Positions 1 through 4,797 of a stretch of DNA of 5,188 nucleotides are shown one piece after another. A program made the position numbers and the translations under genes. The first letter of the stretch is position 1. Every line of letters starts with the position of its first letter. Under the pieces are notes generated by a model, which saw only the letters and a list, made by a program, of their open reading frames with translations, searched no databases and was not told the origin of the DNA. This DNA is from Peptococcaceae bacterium (lineage in GTDB: Bacteria; Bacillota; Dehalobacteriia; UBA4068; UBA4997). The DNA lies in NCBI GenBank assembly GCA_019421315.1, contig JAHZFN010000157.1, positions 2,624 through 7,811 of the forward strand, in the 5' to 3' direction.

Positions 1-2
1 GC

Positions 3-731
3 GACGGACTGCTGAAAATCAACAAGGAAAAGCTGTTGGCGGTAAACAGCCTGGGGCAGATGATGATTGCCGCCCGCCATGGCAATTTCGCCGTTAAAAA
101 AGGCGATAAGCTGGCAGGCACCAGAATTATTCCTTTGGTGATTGAAGAAGAAAAAATGCAAAAAGCCAAGGAAGCGGCAGGCTCCGAACCTCTTTTGCAG
201 CTTTTGCCTTTTCAACCGAAAAAGGTTGGCATTGTTACCACAGGCAACGAGGTTTACTACGAACGAATTAAAGATACATTTACACCGGTTATTATAGATA
301 AGGTTTCGGAATTCGGCGCTGAAATTATGGGGCATGAGGTCTGTCCCGATGATCATGAAACAATTACTGCCGCAATTAAAAAGCTTCTGGCAACAGGCGC
401 AGAATTTGTCATTTGCACGGGCGGCATGAGTGTTGATCCCGACGATAAAACGCCGCTGGCAATCAAAAACACAGGCGCCGACATTGTTTCCTACGGCGCT
501 CCTGTTTTGCCGGGCGCAATGTTCCTTTTGAGCTATTACGACGGTAATATTCCTGTGGTCGGTCTGCCCGGCTGTGTTATGTATGCCAAAAGAACCATTT
601 TTGATTTAGTTCTCCCCAGGCTCATGGCGGATGATAAGGTTACTGCCGAGGATTTGCAGGAGCTGGGCGAGGGTGGTCTTTGTTTGGGCTGTGATGTTTG
701 TACATTCCCCAACTGCGGCTTTGGCAAGTAG
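3..731 (+). CDS. Molybdopterin-binding protein with C-terminal cysteine motif (5' end missing)
   Basis: The reading frame is open to the left edge, so the N-terminus is missing and 242 residues are visible. The TTG at 36 is internal, since the frame continues upstream of it. The protein has a MoCF-biosynthesis (MoeA/MogA/CinA-type) fold. Visible residues about 75-205 carry TTGNEV (79-84), the TGGMSVDPDD loop (139-148), VLPGAM and GLPG (187-190), which match the molybdopterin-binding loops of that family. The last 16 residues hold four cysteines (227, 230, 233, 238; C-x2-C-x2-C-x4-C) ending in CGFGK, a tail absent from E. coli MoeA and MogA. The tail could bind zinc or an Fe-S cluster (inference). 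The gene lies directly before moaC, which supports a cytoplasmic role in binding or finishing molybdenum cofactor. It could be a MoeA-like insertase or a cofactor carrier; the sequence does not decide. The family call is firm, the exact step is not. Confidence 0.87.
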   Translation, partial: DGLLKINKEKLLAVNSLGQMMIAARHGNFAVKKGDKLAGTRIIPLVIEEEKMQKAKEAAGSEPLLQLLPFQPKKVGIVTTGNEVYYERIKDTFTPVIIDKVSEFGAEIMGHEVCPDDHETITAAIKKLLATGAEFVICTGGMSVDPDDKTPLAIKNTGADIVSYGAPVLPGAMFLLSYYDGNIPVVGLPGCVMYAKRTIFDLVLPRLMADDKVTAEDLQELGEGGLCLGCDVCTFPNCGFGK

Positions 732-735
732 GTGA
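730..735 (+). promoter_or_regulatory. Ribosome binding site of moaC
   Basis: AGGTGA overlaps the TAG stop (729-731) of the preceding gene and lies 5 nt before the ATG at 741. It favours that ATG over the in-frame GTG at 732, which is part of the site itself. Confidence 0.7.
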
Positions 736-740
736 GCTAT

Positions 741-1238
741 ATGGCAGAAAATCGAGAATTTACACATTTTGATGCAGGCGGCAATGCCTGGATGGTTGAT
801 GTGGGTGCCAAGTCGGATACCGAAAGAGAGGCCTATGCCACAGGTAAAATCTACATGAGCCGTGAATGTTACGAAAAGGTTAAGGCGGGAAATATGAAAA
901 AGGGCGACGTTTTGTCCGTTGCCAGAATAGCTGGAATTATGGGTGCTAAGAGAACCTGCGATTTAATTCCCCTGTGCCACAACATCAATTTGACCAAGCT
1001 GGAAATTGATTTTACAACAGACGATGCCGGTTGTTCCGTTACAGCCTTTTGCCGTGCCAAAACCATCGGCAAGACGGGCGTAGAGATGGAGGCGCTGACA
1101 GGGGTAAACATTGCTTTGCTGACAATTTACGATATGTGCAAGGCGGTTGACAAAACCATGAAAATGGGTGAAATCTGCCTGCTGAAAAAAAGCGGCGGCA
1201 AAAGCGGTCTTTTTGTAAATCCTAACCACAGCGCATAG
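741..1238 (+). CDS. moaC: Cyclic pyranopterin monophosphate synthase MoaC
   Basis: MoaC converts the MoaA product, 3',8-cyclo-7,8-dihydro-GTP, into cyclic pyranopterin monophosphate in the cytoplasm. The 165-residue protein is close to the E. coli length of about 161 and is complete. Family signatures are GNAWMVDV near the start, KKGDVL (Lys54), ARIAGIMGAKRT, DLIPLCH (His80), GKTGVEMEALT (110-120), TIYDMCKAVDK (Asp131, Lys134) and KSGGKSG at the end. Lys54, His80, Asp131 and Lys134 align with the catalytic Lys51, His77, Asp128 and Lys131 of E. coli. I chose the ATG at 741 because AGGTGA (730-735) sits 5 nt upstream and the family N-terminus fits. A GTG at 732 would add only three residues and lies inside that ribosome binding site. 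The site overlaps the stop codon of the preceding gene, so the two are probably translationally coupled. Confidence 0.97.
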   Translation: MAENREFTHFDAGGNAWMVDVGAKSDTEREAYATGKIYMSRECYEKVKAGNMKKGDVLSVARIAGIMGAKRTCDLIPLCHNINLTKLEIDFTTDDAGCSVTAFCRAKTIGKTGVEMEALTGVNIALLTIYDMCKAVDKTMKMGEICLLKKSGGKSGLFVNPNHSA

Positions 1239-1249
1239 CTTTGGTGTGG

Positions 1250-1265
1250 TATTTTATATAAAATA
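1250..1265. promoter_or_regulatory. Perfect 16-bp AT-only palindrome before moaA
   Basis: TATTTTATATAAAATA is identical to its reverse complement and lies in the 67-bp gap between moaC and moaA, 40 nt before the moaA start. A dimeric regulator could bind such a site. Because it contains only A and T in an AT-rich spacer, chance is a serious alternative. No convincing -35/-10 pair lies around it: TTGGTG at 1241 with TAATAA at 1264 has 17-bp spacing but matches only 3 of 6 bases in each hexamer. Confidence 0.3.
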
Positions 1266-1305
1266 ATAAACGATAAAATAAAAGATGTGAGAGTGGTGTT
1301 AAAAT

Positions 1306-2268
1306 ATGCAGGATATATTGGGCAGGCAGATTGATTATCTGCGCATTTCCATCACCGACCGCTGTAATCTTCGTTGTAAATACTGTATGCCCGAACCCAT
1401 TGCCAAAGTGGGCATGAGCGAAATTTTAACATATGACGAAATTGTTGCTCTGTGCCGAATGGCGGCGGAGCTTGGGATAAAATATGTTAAGGTTACGGGC
1501 GGCGAACCTCTGGTGCGTTTGGGATGTGCGGATTTAATCAAGATGATTAAGGCTGTCCCCGGCATTGAACGGGTGACGATGACAACAAACGGCGTTTTGC
1601 TGGCAGAAAACATCGGCGCTTTGGTGAATGCAGGCTTGGATGCCGTCAACATCAGCCTGGATACCGTAAACCCGCAAAAATTTGCCGAAATTACGGGCAA
1701 AGACGAGTTTGATGCGGTTATGGCGGGCATTGAGGCTGCTATTAAATCAGGGATTCGGGTTAAGGTGAACAGCGTTTTAATGCAGAACAAAAACGAGAAC
1801 GAATGGCACGATTTGGCATTGCTTGCCAAAAAATATCCTTTGGACGTGCGTTTTATCGAGATGATGCCAATCGGTTACGGCAAGGAAAATCAAGGCGTAA
1901 GCAACGATGTTTTGCGGCGGCTTTTGGCGGAAAAATATTCCCTGACGCCTGACGAAAGCTTTCATGGCTACGGTCCCGCCGTTTATTGCAATATTGACGG
2001 TTTTCAGGGCAGTGTCGGTTTTATCAGCGCCATGCACGGCAAATTTTGCAAGGATTGCAACCGTATCCGCCTGACCTCTGTGGGCTTTTTGAAGCCCTGC
2101 CTTTGCTACGGCGAGGGCGTGGATTTGAAAACGCCTCTGCGGCAGGGGGATTACGAAAAAACCAAGGCTTTGCTGCAAAATGCCATCGCCCAAAAGCCGA
2201 AAGAGCATTGTTTTGAAAGGGAAAAGGAAATTACCGAAAGCCATAATATGGTGGGAATCGGGGGTTGA
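1306..2268 (+). CDS. moaA: GTP 3',8-cyclase MoaA (radical SAM)
   Basis: MoaA carries out the first committed step of molybdenum cofactor synthesis, the radical cyclisation of GTP to 3',8-cyclo-7,8-dihydro-GTP. The 320-residue protein has the normal length. The N-terminal radical-SAM cluster motif is C20-x3-C24-x2-C27 within TDRCNLRCKYCMPE. VTGGEPLVR (63-71) is the SAM-binding GGEP motif, and TTNG and NISLDT follow as expected. The second [4Fe-4S] site is C248-x2-C251-x13-C265, starting at GKFCKDCNRIR. The protein ends in GIGG; the C-terminal Gly-Gly is conserved and functionally important in MoaA. The start at 1306 fits the family N-terminus (LGRQIDYLRIS). Its ribosome binding site is weak: GGTG at 1295-1298, 7 nt upstream. 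The gene follows moaC, whose product acts next, and the downstream fusion gene starts 4 bp after the TGA. Confidence 0.98.
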   Translation: MQDILGRQIDYLRISITDRCNLRCKYCMPEPIAKVGMSEILTYDEIVALCRMAAELGIKYVKVTGGEPLVRLGCADLIKMIKAVPGIERVTMTTNGVLLAENIGALVNAGLDAVNISLDTVNPQKFAEITGKDEFDAVMAGIEAAIKSGIRVKVNSVLMQNKNENEWHDLALLAKKYPLDVRFIEMMPIGYGKENQGVSNDVLRRLLAEKYSLTPDESFHGYGPAVYCNIDGFQGSVGFISAMHGKFCKDCNRIRLTSVGFLKPCLCYGEGVDLKTPLRQGDYEKTKALLQNAIAQKPKEHCFEREKEITESHNMVGIGG

Positions 2269-2272
2269 AAAT

Positions 2273-3259
2273 ATGAGAGAAAACAACGAAAAAAATAAAA
2301 ATACGGGTATCATCAAAGGTATCTGCATAAGCGAAAAAAAAGGTACGCAAAAGCACACTGTGCCGCAGGCGGAAATGAAAGAAAATTTTGGCATTGTAAA
2401 CGATGCTCATGCGGGAAATTGGCATAGGCAGGTCAGTCTGCTTTCCTTTGAGAAAATAGAGGATTTCCGAGCCAAGGGTGCCGAGGTTGATTTCGGCGCT
2501 TTCGGCGAAAACCTGATTGTTGATGGCTTTGATTTTCGGAATTTGCCTGTTGGCAGCCGCTTTGCCTGCGGAGATGTGATTTTGGAAATGACCCAAATCG
2601 GCAAGGAATGTCATAGTCATTGCGCAATTTATCATGCCATGGGCGACTGCATTATGCCCAGGGAGGGTGTTTTTGCCAAGGTTGTCAAAGGCGGCGTGAT
2701 CAAAGAGGGCGACGAAATGATTTTGCTTCCTTTGAATATGAATCGACCTTTAACAGCAGCGGTTATCACTGTCAGCGACAAAGGTGCAAAGGGCGAACGT
2801 GAGGATAAAAGTGGTCCTGTTTTGGCTGAAGCTTTGGAAAACGCTCAATACGATGTTGTGGAAAACATGATTGTGCCTGACGAAAAGCCTATTTTAATTA
2901 GGCAGCTTTCCCGTTTGGCAGACCAAAGGCAGGTTAATTTGATTTTGACAACGGGCGGTACAGGCTTTGCCGAAAGGGATGTTACGCCCGAGGCGACCAT
3001 GGCGGTTGCCACCAAAAATGCCCCCGGCATTGCCGAGGCGATTCGAGCCTATTCCATGACTATTACCGACCGCGCCATGCTGAGCCGAGAAGCTTCGGTT
3101 ATCCGTAACAAAACTTTGATTGTTAATTTGCCCGGCAGTCCCAAGGCGGCAAAGGAATGTGTTGATTTTGTTTTGCCGGCTTTAAAGCACGGCATTGAAA
3201 TCTTGACGGGACGAGCCGCCGAGTGCGCAAGAGAGCAGTCGATTGATAAAAATGATTAA
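2273..3259 (+). CDS. mogA: MOSC domain-MogA/MoaB fusion protein
   Basis: This 328-residue protein joins two domains. Residues about 11-155 form a MOSC domain: DAHAGNWHRQVSLLS (44-58), FGAFGENL (74-81) and QIGKECHSHC (108-117) with a further Cys126. MOSC domains bind molybdenum cofactor and in some proteins act in sulfur transfer. Residues about 160-320 form a MogA/MoaB domain: TVSDKGAKGERED (166-178), TTGGTGFAERDVTPEA (226-241) and NLPGSPKAAKE (285-295). MogA adenylates molybdopterin with ATP before metal insertion. I chose the ATG at 2273 because it lies 4 nt after the moaA stop, has a G-run (2260-2264) 8 nt upstream, and gives a normal MOSC start. The open frame extends upstream to 2180 but there it only overlaps moaA. 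Coupling to moaA translation is likely. Which cofactor form the MOSC half serves cannot be read from the sequence. Confidence 0.93.
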   Translation: MRENNEKNKNTGIIKGICISEKKGTQKHTVPQAEMKENFGIVNDAHAGNWHRQVSLLSFEKIEDFRAKGAEVDFGAFGENLIVDGFDFRNLPVGSRFACGDVILEMTQIGKECHSHCAIYHAMGDCIMPREGVFAKVVKGGVIKEGDEMILLPLNMNRPLTAAVITVSDKGAKGEREDKSGPVLAEALENAQYDVVENMIVPDEKPILIRQLSRLADQRQVNLILTTGGTGFAERDVTPEATMAVATKNAPGIAEAIRAYSMTITDRAMLSREASVIRNKTLIVNLPGSPKAAKECVDFVLPALKHGIEILTGRAAECAREQSIDKND

Positions 3260-3275
3260 TAAAACATATTAAATA

Positions 3276-3308
3276 ATATCACGCAGGCAGGCTTTGTTTG
3301 CGTGATAT
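3276..3308 (+). terminator. Inverted repeat after the cofactor operon, possible terminator
   Basis: Arms ATATCACGCA (3276-3285) and TGCGTGATAT (3299-3308) pair perfectly over 10 bp, starting 16 bp after the stop of the fusion gene. The 13-nt loop can add up to five more pairs, three of them G-U. No T-tract follows on the + strand, so it is not a textbook intrinsic terminator. It may stabilise the mRNA end or terminate weakly. Confidence 0.5.
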
Positions 3309-3350
3309 AAAATGAAACAAAATATCCTTAAGTGAGTATAAAGGATGATA

Positions 3351-3366
3351 GTTTGTATATTTAAAC
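3351..3366. promoter_or_regulatory. Imperfect palindrome in the modA upstream region
   Basis: The stretch reads GTTTGTATATTTAAAC, a dyad of the form GTTT-nn-ATAT-nn-AAAC with 12 of 16 positions symmetric. It lies about 155 bp before modA and could be an operator for a molybdate-responsive regulator. It does not match the E. coli ModE site as I remember it, and AT richness makes chance symmetry plausible. Confidence 0.2.
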
Positions 3367-3376
3367 AAATTACAAT

Positions 3377-3412
3377 ATGAGCACAGAACCTGTTTTTTTT
3401 TGACAGGCTCAT
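3377..3412 (+). promoter_or_regulatory. Hairpin with a T9 tract and alternative pairings upstream of modA
   Basis: ATGAGC (3377-3382) pairs with GCTCAT (3407-3412). Inside, CTGT (3390-3393) can pair with ACAG at 3403-3406. The same CTGT can instead pair with the upstream ACAG at 3383-3386, giving a very short stem followed directly by nine T residues (3393-3401), which resembles a weak terminator. A second CTGT at 3415-3418 could compete for the downstream ACAG. This is compatible with an attenuator if transcription begins upstream of 3377, but the stems are short and no known riboswitch was recognised. Confidence 0.3.
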
Positions 3413-3446
3413 GGCTGTATTGCTAAGAAAATCCTCAAAATATAAT
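3400..3446 (+). promoter_or_regulatory. Candidate modA promoter elements
   Basis: A perfect TTGACA lies at 3400-3405 and a perfect TATAAT at 3441-3446, but 35 bp separate them, so they cannot form one sigma-A promoter. TATAAT could pair with TTGCTA (3420-3425, 15-bp spacer). TTGACA could pair with the extended element TGcTAAGAA (3421-3429, 18-bp spacer, poor -10 match). With the first pairing, transcription would start near 3453, leaving a leader of about 70 nt. Confidence 0.35.
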
Positions 3447-3474
3447 TGGGATTTAAAGCCGAAAGGCTTAAAAT
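3431..3474 (+). other. Two consecutive small hairpins before the modA ribosome binding site
   Basis: The first stem pairs ATCCTCAA (3431-3438) with TTGGGAT (3446-3452), with one G-U pair and a bulged C. The second pairs AAGCC (3456-3460) with GGCTT (3465-3469) around a GAAA tetraloop, a stable GNRA loop, and can extend past an A-A mismatch. The first overlaps the TATAAT at 3441-3446, so promoter and RNA readings are partly exclusive. The second would lie near the start of a leader transcribed from that promoter. Confidence 0.35.
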
Positions 3475-3502
3475 AAACCAAAAGAATTTATAAAATTTTA
3501 TT

Positions 3503-3512
3503 AAGGAAGGTG
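3503..3512 (+). promoter_or_regulatory. Ribosome binding site of modA
   Basis: AAGGAAGGTG ends 9 nt before the ATG at 3522. It sets the start there and excludes the GTG at 3510, which lies within the site. Confidence 0.8.
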
Positions 3513-3521
3513 TTATATCAA

Positions 3522-4409
3522 ATGAAAAAAGGTTTAATTTTGTTATTGGCAGGCGTTTTGATGATGTTTGCGCTGGCAGGCTGCGGTTCGCAGACGGATA
3601 CTGAGGCACCGGCAGAAGGAACTGCCGCTGCTGACCAATTTGAGGCAACTACAATTTATCTTTCCGCCGCCAACAGCATGAGTGACGCAATGGACGAAAT
3701 TATTGCTCTTTACAACGAACAACAGCCCAATGTTACCGTATCTGCCGTTTATGACAGCTCCGGCACTTTGTTGGCGCAGATTGAGGAAGCAGGTGGCTGC
3801 GACATTTTCTTCTCTGCCGCACAAAAACAAATGGACGCTTTGCAGGAGGACGGGTTGATTGTGGACGGCACAAGACATAACGTTGTCAACAACGAATTGA
3901 TCGTTATGACTTATAAAGACAGCAACACTCAGGTTACGGGTCTGGACACCTTGGATAAAGCGGAAAGCCTTGCCATTGCAGGCGGCACGGTTCCTGCAGG
4001 CAATTACACCAGAAAAGCCCTGATTGCCAACGGCGTTTTGCATGAAACCGAGGATTCCGCCAAAATCACATCTGACGAAATTTCTCAGGCTTTGGGCGGC
4101 GTAACCATTAACGAATGTGAAAACGTGGGCGCTGCTGCTCAGGCTGTTTCCGAAGCCTCCAACGAATGCGGCACCTGCTACTATTCCGATTTTATCAAAT
4201 ATACCAACCAAGGATTTGCTTTGGAGGTAGTTGAACACGTAAGTCATGATTTGACGGGTGACATCATTTATCCCATCTGCCGGGTTGTAAATTCCGACGC
4301 CGATGAATTAGAAACTGCGGCAGCTGCCGATTTCCTGAATTTCTGCTTGTCCGATGCGGCAAAAGCCGTTTATGAAAAATACGGTTTTGATATTAACGTT
4401 ACTGACTAA
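3522..4409 (+). CDS. modA: Molybdate ABC transporter substrate-binding lipoprotein ModA
   Basis: ModA captures molybdate (or tungstate) outside the membrane and delivers it to the ModB permease. The 295-residue protein opens with MKKG, a hydrophobic stretch and a lipobox LAGC (18-21), so Cys21 should be lipidated and anchored to the outer membrane face, as in Gram-positive bacteria. An acidic, alanine-rich linker (about 25-40) precedes the binding fold. Comparison with E. coli ModA aligns its oxyanion contacts to the Ser in SAANS (about 52), the Ser pair in DSSGTL (79-80), the Ala in VPAG (159), Val202 in ENV and Tyr220 in CYYSD. DIFFSAAQKQMDAL (94-107) matches the family DLFISADQKWMD region, and the end KYGFDI fits RYGFTI. 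ATG 3522 was chosen for the strong ribosome binding site and the signal peptide. Molybdate versus tungstate preference cannot be decided from sequence. Confidence 0.95.
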   Translation: MKKGLILLLAGVLMMFALAGCGSQTDTEAPAEGTAAADQFEATTIYLSAANSMSDAMDEIIALYNEQQPNVTVSAVYDSSGTLLAQIEEAGGCDIFFSAAQKQMDALQEDGLIVDGTRHNVVNNELIVMTYKDSNTQVTGLDTLDKAESLAIAGGTVPAGNYTRKALIANGVLHETEDSAKITSDEISQALGGVTINECENVGAAAQAVSEASNECGTCYYSDFIKYTNQGFALEVVEHVSHDLTGDIIYPICRVVNSDADELETAAAADFLNFCLSDAAKAVYEKYGFDINVTD

Positions 4410-4450
4410 AATGCAGAATATTTGATATTTGAATTTGGTTGAATTAGAAA

Positions 4451-4517
4451 AATGGCACGGTCGAAAGAGGGATGGCGGTATTTTTTCTGCGCCGCAATAC
4501 CTTTCGACTGAGCCATT
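4451..4517 (+). terminator. Long imperfect hairpin after modA, probable terminator or attenuator
   Basis: Three nested arm pairs are present: AATGGC (4451-4456) with GCCATT (4512-4517), GTCGAAA (4460-4466) with TTTCGAC (4502-4508), and GGTATT (4477-4482) with AATACC (4496-4501). Together they give 19 pairs, with a 3+3 internal loop and a 10-nt one-sided bulge. The structure begins 42 nt after the modA stop, and the next bases (4516-4530) contain 10 T in 15, though not in one run. It could end modA transcription or protect its 3' end. GGCG/CGCC and GCGG/CCGC near the apex allow alternative folds. Confidence 0.5.
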
Positions 4518-4528
4518 CTTTGATATTT

Positions 4529-4540
4529 TGCCAAAAGGCA
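4529..4540 (+). other. Small hairpin TGCC-AAAA-GGCA
   Basis: A 4-bp stem with an AAAA loop lies 11 bp after the long hairpin, between it and the repeat array. It has no T-tract on the + strand. The rest of 4541-4575 is AT-rich and holds nothing else recognised apart from the repeat-like CAATAAAAAA at 4557-4566. Confidence 0.25.
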
Positions 4541-4576
4541 GTAATAGCGAAAAAAGCAATAAAAAATTTCCGTTCA

Positions 4577-4604
4577 TAGACATATTTTAACGGGACGATA
4601 TACG
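4577..4604 (+). promoter_or_regulatory. Candidate promoter in repeat unit 1
   Basis: TAGACA (4577-4582, 5 of 6 to TTGACA) is followed after 16 bp by TATACG (4599-4604, 4 of 6 to TATAAT). In this copy the bases before the -10 read ACGA, so the extended TGn element is absent, and it should be the weakest of the three. Confidence 0.4.
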
Positions 4605-4657
4605 AGGTTTAAAGAGTAGCGAGGTCAATAAAAAAGCGGTAAAAGGCTTTTGAGGAA

Positions 4658-4685
4658 TAGACATATTTTAGCGGGATGATATACG
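4658..4685 (+). promoter_or_regulatory. Candidate extended -10 promoter in repeat unit 2
   Basis: TAGACA (4658-4663), a 16-bp spacer and TATACG (4680-4685), here preceded by TGA, giving the extended element TGaTATACG. It would place a transcript start about 107 nt before modB. Repetition of the same spacing in each unit supports function but also follows trivially from duplication. Confidence 0.45.
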
Positions 4686-4739
4686 AGGTTTAAAGAATAG
4701 AGAGGTTAATAAAAAAAGCGGTAAAAGGCTTTTGAGGAA

Positions 4740-4767
4740 TAGACATATTTTAGCGGGATGATATACG
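4740..4767 (+). promoter_or_regulatory. Candidate extended -10 promoter in repeat unit 3, nearest modB
   Basis: TAGACA (4740-4745) and TGaTATACG (-10 at 4762-4767) have the same 16-bp spacing as in unit 2. A start near 4774 would give a leader of about 24 nt that still contains the GAGGT ribosome binding site, a sensible arrangement for a modB promoter. Confidence 0.5.
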
Positions 4768-4783
4768 AGGTTTAAAGATTAGA

Positions 4784-4788
4784 GAGGT
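4784..4788 (+). promoter_or_regulatory. Ribosome binding site of modB, inside the repeat
   Basis: GAGGT lies 9 nt before the ATG at 4798. The same GAGGT occurs at the matching place in units 1 and 2, where no start codon follows. Confidence 0.7.
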
Positions 4789-4797
4789 TAATAAAAA

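Larger units (their letters stand above)
4576..4797 (+). repeat. Tandem direct repeat, 81-82 bp unit, two full copies plus a third ending at the modB start
   Basis: Unit 1 is 4576-4656 (81 bp), unit 2 is 4657-4738 (82 bp) and unit 3 starts at 4739 and loses similarity at the modB start codon (4798). Units 1 and 2 differ by five substitutions and one A in an A-run. Units 2 and 3 agree at 59 of the first 60 positions, so that duplication is younger. Each copy contains TAGACA, a TATACG box, two GAGGT-type motifs and an A-run. Where unit 3 has the ATG of modB, units 1 and 2 have A-run plus GCGG and no start codon. The fragment CAATAAAAAA at 4557-4566, close upstream of unit 1, may be a decayed fourth copy. 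There are no spacers, so this is not a CRISPR array. Confidence 0.95.

Noticed and set aside
36..38. TTG as start of the molybdopterin-binding protein
   Set aside because: The frame is open to the left edge and the upstream codons continue the family sequence, so this is a truncated gene.
2180..2272. Upstream extension of the MOSC-MogA frame
   Set aside because: It would overlap moaA by 89 bp, adds residues unlike the MOSC start, and the ATG at 2273 has a G-rich ribosome binding site.
1777..2394. 205-residue minus-strand open frame
   Set aside because: It lies antisense to moaA and the start of the MOSC-MogA gene; composition is typical of a shadow frame with no recognisable motifs.
3439..3470. 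Purine or other known riboswitch suggested by TATAAT-TGGGAT and AAGCC-GAAA-GGCTT
   Set aside because: The conserved three-way junction sequences of known classes are missing; only short generic hairpins can be supported.
3269..3481. Minus-strand open frame in the modA upstream region
   Set aside because: It is AT-rich, lacks a recognisable family and crosses the inverted repeat and hairpins.
3543..4247. 234-residue minus-strand open frame
   Set aside because: It is the antisense shadow of modA, which has a signal peptide and conserved ligand positions on the + strand.
4599..4685. Five-codon upstream ORF starting at ATG 4677 in the repeat
   Set aside because: The frame ATG-ATA-TAC-GAG-GTT-TAA exists in units 2 and 3, but the ATG overlaps the -10 box, lacks a clear ribosome binding site and is absent from unit 1.
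4576..4797. CRISPR-like array
   Set aside because: The 81-82 bp units directly abut one another with no unique spacers, and no cas genes are present.
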